Origin: Suillus spraguei
Lineage: Eukaryota; Basidiomycota; Agaricomycetes; Boletales; Suillaceae
Assembly (NCBI GenBank): GCA_016800925.1
Contig: JABCPU010000128.1
Location: forward strand, 104,072 to 168,071
Direction of reading: 5' to 3'
DNA: 64,000 bases
The notes below the pieces were generated by a model that had not been told where the DNA came from, made no database searches, and saw nothing but the letters and a program-made list of their open reading frames with translations. A program made the translations under genes and the position numbers. Of the stretch, positions 48,257 to 59,650 are shown piece after piece; position 1 is the stretch's first letter; every line of letters starts with the position of its first letter.

Positions 48257-49423
48257 CTACGACTCGGCGTCTTCAAAGATAACCTCCCCATTCCCCTCGC
48301 TTTTCCTTCCGGGTATATTGGTCTTCCCTGACGAGCCCCTACTGGCCTTCCTTCCGTGTCTTCCTGGAGCGCTCACAAAATCGGGCAGATGTGATATCGA
48401 GCCATTGGAAATATGGGAAGATGAGCCATTTGGGGTATATGAAGTAGAACCATTGGGGAAATACGGTGTATTTGGGGTGTATGAAGTAGAGCCGTTGGGG
48501 AAATACGGTGTAGAACCGTTTGGAAGGTGTGATACAGAATCATTGGATGCGTGTGAGGGCTGGTTCTTTCGTATCGAGGGTAGATAAAAATCGTCAGCTT
48601 CATCCTCATCTTCGGCCAGTGCTGCGGTGTAGCCTGTGGGAGTACTCGAATACGAACGGAAGTGTCGGATGGAGCTATACGAGCCCTTGCGGAGGTGTGT
48701 GGCATATGAGTAGAGTAATAGCGCGAAATATATCTGTGTAATTCGAGAATTAAGCAAGTGCTGTGAATAGATTGGTGGACATATACCTTTGCAAGCCAGC
48801 TGATGATGATGACACCCATGGCAGTGCCCTTCTCCTCATGCCACAAAATATTCGCTTCTACAGCCCGCTGCTCATCTGTCATAGTGTGGTTGACAGCTGG
48901 TGCGTCATGTCGTATGGCCTCTTGCGCATGTGAATTGGAGATTTGCTGCCCATCATGCGAGGTATAAGTCCACCAGACAATGGAGAAGAATACCGTCCAA
49001 GTTGTTGAGAAGATGTGGTCGACGAAGAAGAAATACGCAAAATAGAGTGTGTGCTGAGGGTTTTCCTGTCAAACAAAAACAATGTCAGCTGGATCAAGTA
49101 TTGTGCTAAAACAACGAACATCTTTGACAGATTTCAGCCCCCAGCTTAGTGCGATAAGACCGAGAACTGAATATATATACAGACTGAGCTGTGCAAAATT
49201 GCTTCCTGCACCGGTGATAACAGCAATCAAGCCGTATATGCCTGCTACTTTGTTTAGAAGCTGCGAGGTAAGTTATATTCGTGACATTGGTCTGGTTGAA
49301 GGAAAAGACTTTAATGCTTACTGCAAACAGTAGGACAACAATGACGCCAGTTTTGAGGTCAGTAACACCAAGGAAAGTGGAAATCGGCCAGAGCCTCCAT
49401 TCAGGGCGAAGCATGAGTTTCAT
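48257..49423 (-). CDS. KEI1: Kei1-like regulatory subunit of inositol phosphorylceramide synthase
   Basis: Exons 49423-49322, 49260-49120, 49065-48787, 48733-48257 (332 aa). It begins MKLMLRPEWRLWPISTFLGV with DLKTGVIVVLLFA, followed by membrane segments LLNKVAGIYGLIAVITGAG, LSLYIYSVLGLIALSWGL and TTWTVFFSIVWWTY, and ends the core with MGVIIISWLAKIYFALLLYS with YATHLRKGSY. This order is that of fungal Kei1, a Golgi protein needed for Aur1 activity in sphingolipid synthesis. The C-terminal cytosolic tail carries six or seven short repeats of (P/S)NGS(T/S)xYxPN type before KASRGSSGKTN. Start chosen at the ATG opening the conserved LRPEW region. Confidence 0.88.
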
Positions 49424-49599
49424 ATGCAAGTCATGTACCACACACGAGTTACAACAATTGAACAAAGGTCAGGACGAGGTTGTGCTTGTATCGGAATTCG
49501 GAAGAGAAGTATAGCTTTGTCATTTAGTCAGCCAGTGCGTTCTCATGAGTCATCACCGCAGCTCTTCTCATAAGAGTCTCAGTTTCATAATTCAAAGGT

Positions 49600-49940
49600 A
49601 CGAGATTAACGAATATGAGTGGGATTCTTCTACAAACGTTCACAGGACGCAGTTGCCATGCGTGAACATCGGTTGAATTTTTGGTCACACACTTAGCAGG
49701 GATCACAGCCAAGTCAGAATGGAACCGGAGGAAATTGGTGGCCGCCATTGCGACATGAATGTCAGGTGAAGTCGGTGGGGCCCGATTTATGTAATGTGGT
49801 TTGGCCTTGAAGCTTATTAAAGTCCTGACGAACGTGGCATTGGAAGGGAAGCTTACTGGCCGACATCTTGGCATGGACAACTTTGACAAGGTGGACACAT
49901 TGGAGGCGCGCGTGTTGGTACCTGGCTGGTAACAAGCTTG
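49600..49940 (-). pseudogene. Histone H3 relic
   Basis: Degenerate relative of the neighbouring H3 at 50336-50910, same strand. Shared nucleotide blocks in order: ttggaagggaagctt (49840-49854; functional copy about 50595-50609), ttaaagtc (before it), tgaatgtca-gtgaa matching the functional intron (ataaatgtcaaatgaa) and tggaaccggagg matching tggaatcggagg. In translation only KLPFQ and LRFHSDLAV remain. The start, the tail and the C-terminal helix are unrecognisable. Confidence 0.6.
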
Positions 49941-50335
49941 ATTGAACACCAAACAGCGCGCTACCTGAGGCTATCATCAGCACCACTGGTACTCGCGCGC
50001 AATTTGCTTCGTTGGGGTCATTGATACTAATTACTCGATTGCTATTAGCCTCGGTGCGTGATGGTCATAACTTCCTTCAAGTTGAGATGGATTAGACCTA
50101 CCACTTTATAGATATGAAGTGATGTGTTATCCGCTGCCCGCACTGCGGCAAGACTGAGAATGCAATGCACAGCCGGAAAATTTGCACAATCTCAGCCGGT
50201 CACAAAAGAGCAAGAAGACGGGTCTAATTTTTGCTTCTCATTATAGGGAATCAAACAAACGCAAAGTTAACAACGAACAGGTACAGCAAGAGACAACAAG
50301 TTGCAGGCAAGAGGATTGATGGTCGATATAAGCTT

Positions 50336-50910
<575 letters not shown>

Positions 50911-51013
50911 TGAAAGAAAGAGGAGCGTTGGTAGTTAAGAGTGTAGTAGTAGACACTTGGTTAGGTTATGGTCCTGAGCTCAATATCTCTGAAGTAGAAC
51001 TGCTTTATAGGAT

Positions 51014-51023
51014 CGCGTCGCGT
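51014..51023. promoter_or_regulatory. CGCGTCGCGT element upstream of the H3 variant
   Basis: The same 10-mer is found at 52961-52970 upstream of the other H3. Each lies about 95-105 bp before the H3 ATG, with a TATA-like sequence just inside it (tttatagg here). Probably a histone promoter element. Confidence 0.65.
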
Positions 51024-51311
51024 GGTCACTTGTTCGAGGTCCACGGTGGTCATTGTGTCTCGTGTCAATGAGTTTTATTCACGTCTGTCTTCCATTGTGG
51101 ACTCCTCCGCCAATCCCGTTGACATGCTTATAAATGTACTTCAAGACATAGTTCACAGCTATTTCCATATCGATTGGCCAAATTCCATTTTACAAACTCA
51201 CCGCCTTTGTTTAGTTTGGAGCGAGACAAACAACCGCTCCCCCTGATTGTTATGTCACATGTTTCTAAATTTGAGCAAGGCCACAAGGACAGCAGCCCCG
51301 GTGAAGTCCTA

Positions 51312-51990
51312 CTAGTTCATTGGTTCATCACCAGCACTAGCAAATAATATGATAGCATGACAATGATAATACATTTCAGCTCCGCTACTTTGAAGGTATA
51401 TAGCCAATGTGACTCGATATCCGGTATCATAATTATGGATCTTACCTCTGACCTCGAATGGAAAAGTCGTGTCGACGAGCATGAGATCCAAGAGGAGACC
51501 ATGCCTTTGACGTCTTGTAGCTATCCGATTGCAGGCTGATTCATCCATGAAAACAAGCTGATCAGGGTGAAATTTTTCTGCGATATTGATTTGATAACCA
51601 TCACGAATCTCCTCGTTGCGTTGGCTGGCCTCACCACCTAGTCCAAGGAAAAGGTGAGACTTTCAGAAGCATGAGTGTCTGATCCTCGTACCTTTTCACA
51701 CATGAAACCACGCTTTCGCAAAGTCTTCTCGATGGCCAACATTAGCATCCCGTAGTGCAGACTATACCGTGTGTAAGCATCAAGAGATGTGAGCAGACGA
51801 GGACGACCAGCTTGTGAGGGCTTTTTCATGACAGACCATGTAACCCGTGTGAGGTGAAGCGCACGATTGACGGTACGATGGCGTGAGTGAGTGACATGGC
51901 CAAAATCCCTTGACTTCATGCAGGCAGACATTGTACCCATCATGTTGTTTGACGGACTCCGCGCCGACGATTCCCTACCATGGCAGTAGA
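51312..51990 (-). pseudogene. Tc1/mariner-like transposase remnant
   Basis: Minus-strand pieces: an HTH-like region containing GRPRLLTSLDAYTRYSLHYG and LMLAIEKTLRKRGF (about 51940-51700), then GGEASQRNEEIRDGYQINIA and FHPDQLVFMDESACNRIATR (about 51640-51510), which holds the first catalytic Asp of a Tc1-type DDE domain. Beyond this the frame is broken and the remaining acidic residues are not found. It lies between the two H3 genes, so this element landed inside the histone neighbourhood. TIRs not identified. Confidence 0.7.
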
Positions 51991-52293
51991 TAATGACATT
52001 TGATCCCGAAGCTGTGCTGCGCCTTTGTTGATGTATCTAACTAATTACTCCAAGGATAAACAATGTCAGTGAGTTGTGTAAATCGATTTTGGCCTATATG
52101 GAAATAGCTTATGTAACTCAATATACTTGTTTTGGTTCAACGCAATTACCGAAACCTTCACCTCGGGCCCGAACTCTTGAACAATGCATTGCTAGTCACG
52201 CGTCACACTGCAAATAAGCACGCATCGCAGCGTCAAAAGTAAAATAGATAGAAATACAGTAAAGTACACCGCAGATATGAATAACAGAATATA
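51991..52293. other. No gene; 3' region of H3
   Basis: AT-rich, presumably H3 3' UTR and flank of the Tc1 remnant. Confidence 0.45.
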
Positions 52294-52866
52294 TCAGACT
52301 CTATGAACGCTCCCCCGTAACCGCCGTGCAAGAGCAAGGTCTTTTGGTTGAATAGTAACACGCTTGGCGTGAATAGCAGCCAAGTTAGTGTCTTCAAACA
52401 GAGAGACGAGGTATGCCTCAGCAGCTTCTTGAAGAGCCATCACAGCAGATGATTGGAAGCGCAAGTCAGTCTAAGGAACAATCAGACCTAAGAATTACAG
52501 TGGTACAAAAGCGACTTGCCTTGAAATCCTGTGCAATTTCACGAACAAGTCGTTGGAAGGGGAGCTTGCGGATGAGCAACTCTGTTGATTTCTGGTACCG
52601 ACGGATTTCACGAAGAGCGACGGTACCAGGACGGAAACGATGGGGCTTCTTGACACCACCAGTGCTCTAAACAAGTATTGTGAGCAAGTACAGATAATTA
52701 AAAGATTCTACACACTGCTTGAGCTGTCTTGCGGGCTGCAGACTTGGCAGCCAATTGCTTACGAGGAGCCTTGCCTGATAGATAATAAGCTCGAGTTCCA
52801 TGTTCTAGAAATAAAGAGTTACTTACCACCAGTAGACTTGCGAGCAGTTTGCTTGGTACGAGCCAT
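52294..52866 (-). CDS. Histone H3, with one-base deletion near the C terminus
   Basis: Exons 52866-52827, 52774-52716, 52666-52520, 52470-52294. The protein starts [13 protein letters not shown], keeps [18 protein letters not shown] and the full histone fold to [11 protein letters not shown]. The end then reads SVHRV-stop instead of ERS-stop, because a G run (52311-52315 on the plus strand as C5) is one base short of the expected six. The intron 52471-52519 uses a GC donor (AAG-gcaagt) instead of GT. Two residues longer than animal H3 in the tail, as is the variant copy. It is divergent from H4 across 267 bp. Apart from the last residues it looks functional; the deletion could be a sequencing error. 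Confidence 0.93.
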
Positions 52867-53133
52867 TGTTATTAATGAGGAAGGATAATGGGACAAAGAA
52901 TTGATAAGTGGATGTTGGTATGGAAAAGGACATAAACCTCTACCGTGGGTTAAATACAGACGCGTCGCGTCACATCACGTGGTGGCCGTGTTCCAATCAA
53001 CATTCCAGATACAGTAATTTAGCACAGCCACATGCCACGGTATATAACCTAGTTCGCAGTTGATCCTGTATCGACTCGTCACAGCACGGTAAACACACAC
53101 TTCAAAACACCTCACTTTTTTTAACTCAATACA
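52867..53133. promoter_or_regulatory. Bidirectional H3/H4 promoter
   Basis: 267 bp between the H3 and H4 start codons. Contains CGCGTCGCGT (52961-52970), cacgtgg (about 52977), ttccaatca and a tttaacc/ttaaata TATA-like element near 52950 for H3. Coordinated S-phase expression is expected from the family. Confidence 0.7.
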
Positions 53134-53600
<467 letters not shown>

Positions 53601-53812
53601 ATACTTGAGGATTTGGTCGCAGCTTGTTGTATTGTATATGTATTATTATAATCATATTTCCTTGTCTTCTGGATCTTGGTAGTCTTCTTTCTTCCCGCAA
53701 GATCAAGGTAACTATACAATGAGACGGTGTAGTATTATAGGTGAATGCGTACTGTGTCATAGAGTAGCGTGTGTATCGAAGGGTGTGGGGTCAAAGGAAT
53801 ATCTACTTCAAG

Positions 53813-54839
53813 CTAGAGTAGAGAGCGTATTGACGATGGTAGCTGCGCCTCGAACCACATCCGAAATATGCATGCACCTTCCAATACCCATTTAGGGTCT
53901 TTCACGTAACGCAAGGCGATTACATTAAGTACAGGCGGCTCGATTGCCCAAGGCCAGGTAGGTTGCGGGGAAGGGTGGGCTCCTATTCTATTTTGTGTTG
54001 CCAACCTTAAGAAGCGACATTTAATCTTGTGGCAATAAAACGGGTCCCTGAAGGCTGTGAGCCAACAATCGGATGGTCTGTCCTTGCTCAGGAGTTTTCC
54101 ATCCTCGTTCTGAAGACAAACCCAGATGAGGACCCAGATGAACGATTCAGCAATGTGCTGGTACAAGTGCTCCACTTTGCCCTTCGTGGCTTTCTTTGTG
54201 AGAAGGTCCATCGCCACGAATGGCATAATTCCTGTGCGCTCGTGGGCGCCGGTCCTATTTTCAGACGATGACAAGTCGTAGTCGTTGATGATACCCATCG
54301 CTAAACCGCTCAGGGTCCGGTAAACCCTGAGATTGTTGGGGTTGACGTCATACTGACGGACGCCGCTAGTCCAGAGAATACGATGATCTGTTTTCACGAT
54401 CAATGGACGTTGACGAGCTCGATTGAAAATAACACCTACAGATTATCACTACCCACCACGCGTGTTTAAACTCTTTCCCGCTCAACTTCGTAATCGGCTG
54501 AAATTTCCAAGATACGTGGATGTTTAAGATGCGACTGCATCGTACAGGGTCTAGCCCCCTTCTGAGTTTTGCTGTGGATGTCTCTTCAACTCGATGGAGC
54601 CAGATCATCTCTGGGACATGGCCGTCCACCTGTGGCCTGTACTGTCCAATATCATGCACCGCATTGAGCATACCAGGCTCACTCCGGTGCAGGTCACCTG
54701 GCCAGCAGACTTCGATGACCGGTTCGTTAGAGCTATGATGAGGATGCCTCGATGACAAACATGATGTCATTTCAATTTTCATTGGGGAAACGGTGTCCTG
54801 TGCTCGTCGGCCTCCAGATCGCCGTCCTGAGGATACCAC
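53813..54839 (-). CDS. FunK1-type fungal protein kinase (possibly partial)
   Basis: Exons about 54839-54440 and 54387-53813; a 52-nt intron joins WWVVIIY to HRILWTSGVRQYDVNPNNL. The reading matches the FunK1 family: EPVIEVCWPGDLHRSEPGM, DGHVPEMIWLHRVEETSTA, FQPITKLSGKEFKHAWW, NPNNL, GIINDYDLSSS (DFG-like), ERTGIMPFVAMDLL, EHLYQHIAESFIWVLIWVCL. The HRD position reads QYD, so the Asp is kept but the Arg is not. The N-terminal lobe is short, and I could not find more coding sequence upstream, so it may be a truncated copy. Substrates of this family are unknown; they are expanded in Agaricomycetes. Confidence 0.75.
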
Positions 54840-56397
54840 TCGATGTGGATGGTGGAAGATGATTCAAGCGTAGGTTCGAATGTCTAATTATAAAGACCCT
54901 ATTTCAAATCGTGCATTCCCTGCATAGCGCTAGGAAGTCTTGAACGAAGTTGATACCCGAACATGGAATGTGTAAGTACTGCTGATCAAAAGAAGTACCA
55001 GGGCGTGATGATGCCTTCCGGCAGCCTGCAACTATGACGCACTTACCAACAATAGCCGTAATGCATTTCGAAGAGAACCGTTAGTCGCTGGAAGGAAGAT
55101 ACTTATCGTGTCTCGTTCTTACCCGGGGTAACTTCGGTTGCACATATTAATCCTGTTGTTTCCACGCTTTCGGCGAGGCTCGTTGGATAAAAAAACGCTT
55201 CTTGCACGCATATTACATTTGACCCTGAACCAAACGTCAGTACAATTAATTGTTAGCAAGCGCAATCATACCAATCGGCAAATTAATAGAACAGCACAGT
55301 AAAATACATCATCATGACAAATGCATTGATTATAACTCAGCCGTTGCGCCACAAAAGATGTGATGCCAAGGACTGCCTCGCCTTTTCACTTATGTTTGGA
55401 GCATAAGTATACACAGCAGTAGAAGCTGGGCATAGTGAACGTAAAGTTCGGCGCGCGTGACGTTAAGTGACTCGTAAAAGCGCGAAGGGTGAGTGTGTGC
55501 ACATTTGCACAAGGCTGATTTCTGGGTTGCCTTGTGCCTGAGTGTGTAACTATAGAGTTGGGGGGCCGTCGACACTTGGGAAGGGGATTACGTCACTGAA
55601 CTTCTTTTGTTAATCACGTGGCATAGAAGTACTTCGGGTGTTGAGCTCTATGCAGGTGGCGTGCTCGGTAGCAGCCTTTGCACGGTGAGCTGCACTTTTG
55701 CCTAGACACAGCACGATCCAGGGCCTTAGTAATGTTCGTCGTGTTATGTTACAATTAGTGGCATCGGAGGGTATGTGTGGTAAAGGGATCCGATCCCGCT
55801 CTCCCCTTATTTGCTCCATCTCCAGTCGACTTTTGACTTTATAGCTACATTCGGATTTATCTTAGATGGACAGACATGATCACTTACATGACGTGGAAGT
55901 GTACAGAAATTTGCATGTTGCAGACCGCAGACACAGAGGGAACCTCAAAGTTTGAGTCACTGTTGGATGGTCCAAATGACGTTAGCGAGGTTCTGGACCA
56001 AGTCTCGGAGATAGACCTCACTTTCCTCGAGAAATGTTTGAGTGATCTGCTCATTAATCATGCAGTCTTCTTAATCACATTACCATATGGCGAGGGGCTC
56101 AAACACTCGAGGTCGCAAATGAGCTCATCACCATATTTCTCGTGGACATTGAATATATTCGGGCGATAAGGTGGCTTGGCGCAGGCCGGATCATATGATC
56201 TCATCCTCGTTAGCATGCATCAATTCTCATTCATGAGGGAGATAATCACAAAATTCGAGAATGATCATGAGGATTGATCACATAGTGCTTGGCACATGAT
56301 AATCGTGGCGAGAACATTATCAAAAGAACTGGTGTGGACTCCACTCAGCGGTCCAGGCATCAGGAAAAAACAAAAATTGTGGGAGTCCTGGTGACAG
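54840..56397. other. No recognised gene
   Basis: Small ORFs, such as 55876-56169 plus (LDQVSEIDLTFLEKCLSDLL), without a known family. Confidence 0.4.
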
Positions 56398-56504
56398 CTA
56401 TGTAGCACTACATAGCTACCATAGTTCTATGTACCCGATGTAGCTGTAAATCAGACTATATAGAGCTACAGCGGGCTACAGGAGGCTACAACAGGCTACA
56501 GCGG
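56398..56504. repeat. Short palindrome and (gctacaNNNN)4 tandem repeat
   Basis: ctatgtag-ca-ctacatag (56398-56415) is a perfect hairpin; 56465-56504 is four 10-bp units beginning gctaca. Related gtagct/agctac words fill the space between. Confidence 0.75.
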
Positions 56505-57046
56505 ATGCTTGGAGTCACAATAGTCAAATTCAAGTTTGTAGTCAATAGTAGCTGAGTAGCAACTAAACTAATTGATAGTGGACATGCTGAATGTATCAAG
56601 GTCGATATAGGTATTCAAGTAGAAATCACTTGCCAACTCGTAGACATTTGCGCTGGTCCATCCATGGTCAACAGATTGTCCCATCTTTGGAATAAGATGG
56701 CAAGGACGAGTGATTTCATCAACATGTATCACTGCTGCATTCCGGTGCAGTTGACGAGTCGAATGTGACACCTGATGCAGGCCAGAGAACAGTGTAATGA
56801 ACATATTGGCGCTGGGCTTAAAACCCCATATTTTGACACTCGTCTCACATCTGCAGGAGTTACCACTTGTCCATGGCTGTCTTACCCCTTTAGCAGTACC
56901 GGCGGCATCCCATGCTTACCGCACACCGTACCGACTGCTGTACCATGTACCACGTACCCATGTCCTTCCATGTCCTTGCTGCGTCTGCATAGCTCCATTT
57001 GGTGCATAGTTTGTTTTCTGTTCGTTATCACTGATTCCACGGCAAG

Positions 57047-57522
57047 TGTTACAATCGTATGTGCCCCTATTCATTTTCCCTTTGTTTCCTTACTTGTATA
57101 TCATGTCACATGACTCTGACTCATATGCTCAACGCATCTGTACAACACATGCCTTCCTTATTAGGATACGCAGTTACGTTCTCATGGTTACTTGGTCTGT
57201 GCGCACATATTGGCCTATTTAAGCACAGTGTACTTGTAGTAGATTCTTTACTTTAATCTTACTGGGTTTTACCTGGAACTTCCTTTGCTTAGGTCTCCAA
57301 CCTAAGTTGTCCTTGAATCGTCTCTAAGTCTAAGCACTCCTTAGTCTTAGTCTCTATTCTCGTAAGAACCTCTTGGACTTATCCTAGAGGCTAGACCCTT
57401 GATCGTACTTGGAACGCGCTCCTCGTACTTTCACCTTGTCCTCTTCTGGACATTGTAAGAACTCCCAGCAGACTGGCTGTGTCTTTTCACTGTCGCTGGT
57501 GACGCCACCCCAGTTCGTAACA
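57047..57522 (+). mobile_element. Solo LTR (476 bp) with 5-bp target duplication
   Basis: Begins TGTTACAATCG and ends CGTAACA, flanked by gcaag on both sides (57042-57046, 57523-57527), which is a target-site duplication. Reverse-complement relative of the LTR at 59143-59617. No internal region remains, so it arose by LTR-LTR recombination. It lies within the Plavaka remnant region. Confidence 0.93.
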
Positions 57523-57884
57523 GCAAGCCTTATTACATGTTGCCTCGTGCTGCAGCACCTCGCACTATGTTTATTTATGGCGGTTACTACACCCCAGTGC
57601 TACTGATCTCGCCTAGAGTATTCTGAGTACATACGATTTAGGATATAAGCACCACGTACCCCGCACGATACAAGTACCTGATTTTACACCATTGCACATA
57701 CTATAGGTCAGGATTATTGTCTAGCTCTGGATCAACCCAGTAGTGGACTTAGTCTTTAAAGTTTCTTTATCACTCGTTAATACATCATGCTCGTTCTCTG
57801 TTACCGCTGGCATACCGCTGGACTTTTGACTGTTACTTTGACTGAACTTCTCACGCACCGCTACTTTACCGCTGAAAGTACCAT

Positions 57885-57938
57885 GGACTTCTTTACTGTT
57901 TCCTTGCACTGCGGACTTCTTTACTGTTTCCTTGCACC
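57885..57938 (+). repeat. 28-bp tandem duplication
   Basis: ggacttctttactgtttcct followed by tgcactgc, repeated directly (57885-57912, 57913-57938). Confidence 0.85.
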
Positions 57939-59142
57939 ACTCACAACCTTACTGCTACCGTTGAGACCACCATTCAACATCGCTCGCTCGATGCAACTGT
58001 TACTGACCTTATCTCGACCATGGAAGCACTGCTATGCATGATGCTAGTTCCGGTGGTATCATCGTGGACCGCGGCAACTTACTGCTGACCATGACGCTTG
58101 TTTCGCACATAAGTTAGACTCAAACCTGACCATACTAATAGGCATCCCCCTTTAGGGTCGAATGCTCTTGTTCTTACAAGTGAAGCAGACTAGATGGAGC
58201 GCAAGACTCACATACTAGTTTAGGCAGTGGTTTATCTACAGCCCAAGCTAGGTTGTATCTTTACAACAGGTCCAGCTCCCTGAGTAGTGTGAACCACTCA
58301 ATGTAAGCTAGGGCTTGGGGGTACGTCCCAAACTGATGAGGCAGAGTGAAAATAATGCGAACCTGTGCCACTCGCACACCTATTACAATAACAAAATGAA
58401 TTTTTTGACAGCCCAAGTAATAGTCACTCACCTTCTAAAGTGTGTGCCCAAATGCCATTGCTCATCAGGGCCATATCAAACTTAGCGGGAGATCCAGGCT
58501 TCCAACCACATCCAGGAGGCACTTCAGGTGTGGCTCTAACACACCACTGCCTTGGTGATTCACTGACAAGTGGATTAGGCCGAGCAGTAATTACTACCTG
58601 TCGAAATATGTTTAAATGGTCTTGCAGACCAGGGTTAACGATACTGTGCAGCATGTGGTTGCACAGAAAGAACTTAAGGGCTGGGAGAAACATGGTTGCA
58701 CCATGTGCAGTGATGAGGTGCTGAACAGACCGCTGAGGGTATGCAGGCATCTTAGCGAGAACATGGACCACTTGCTGCTCAGGGAGGATGGGAAGTGCAT
58801 TGACAGGGACAGAACCAGGTCCTTCCATCTCACAGTCCGAGTCTGAGTCATATCTGTGCTCACTACTTGTGGACTAAGACTGTTCCAACAGCCAATTGAG
58901 GTAGGAACCATGCAGAAACACTGCCTCCTGGTGCTGGAGCCATAGGGCCATCTGTTCCTCATAGTCATGCTTGTTACTAGCACAATACACTTCCTTGGTG
59001 AAGTCAATGTGTAGTCGTTCTGGAAGCTCACTATTAAAACCATCAGTAGCACCAAATAGCAGGACTGACTGAGCATAGTGTGAGAGCTGATGTAACTTGG
59101 GAATGTTAAAATGCTTGCAAATGTTGAGTTCCTGCAGGACGT

Positions 59143-59617
59143 TGTTACGAACTGGGATGGCGTCACCAGCGACAGTGAAAAGACACAGGCGGTCTGCTGG
59201 GAGTTCTTACAATGTCCAGAAGAGGACAAGGTGAAAGTGCAAGGAACGTGTTCCGAGTACGATCAAGGGTTCAGCCTCAAAGACAAGTCTAAGAGGTATC
59301 CGCGAGAATAGAGACTAAGGCTAAGGAGTGCTTAGACTTAGAGACGATTCAAGACGACTTAGGTTGGAGACCTAAGCGAAGGAGATTCCAGGTAAAACCC
59401 AGTAAGATTAAAGTAGAGAATCTACTACAAGTACACTGTGCTTAAATAGGCCAATATGTGCGCACAGACCAAGAGAGTCGTGAGAAAGTAAGTGCGTATC
59501 CAAAGAAGGAAGGCAACTATAGTACAGATGCGTTGAGCATATGAGTCAGAGTCTTGTTACGTAATGTACAAGGTAAATGAAGTAAGAAAATGAATAGGGG
59601 TACGTACGATTGTAACA
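59143..59617 (-). mobile_element. 3' LTR of the chromodomain Gypsy element
   Basis: 475 bp, TGTTACGAAC ... GATTGTAACA on the plus strand, so TGTTACAATC at its 5' end in element orientation. A purine tract abuts it at 59618. Homologous to the solo LTR at 57047-57522. The left flank is gacgt; the partner LTR and duplication lie beyond the window. Confidence 0.92.
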
Positions 59618-59637
59618 TTACCCCCGTTTTACTCTGA
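59618..59637 (-). other. Polypurine tract
   Basis: In element orientation the 20 bases before the LTR read agagtaaaacgggggtaa in part, a usual plus-strand priming site for a Gypsy element. Confidence 0.8.
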
Positions 59638-59650
59638 AAGTCACCGACTT

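Larger units (their letters stand above)
56568..59142 (-). pseudogene. Plavaka-like (CACTA-type) transposase, C-terminal part, interrupted
   Basis: Reading right to left: HFNIPKLHQLSHYAQSVLLF with GATDGFNSELPERLHIDFTK (from 59130), EEQMALWLQHQEAVFLHGSY (about 58960), a stop near 58875, MEGPGSVPVNALPILPEQQV, ITARPNPLVSESPRQWCVRA, KFDMALMSNGIWAHTLEG, a 54-nt intron (58438-58385 or nearby), VRVAQVRIIFTLPHQFGTYP with ALAYIEWFTLLRELD (about 58275). After a roughly 1.45-kb interruption the tail resumes at about 56790: QVSHSTRQLHRNAAVIHVDE, PCHLIPKMGQSVD, FYLNTYIDLDTF. This is the typical C-terminal half of Plavaka transposases. It is cut on the right at the Gypsy LTR and split inside by other insertions. 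Dead. Confidence 0.75.

Noticed and set aside
55876..56169. Plus-strand ORF of 97 codons
   Set aside because: No family, no splice context, and adjacent to simple repeats and transposon debris.
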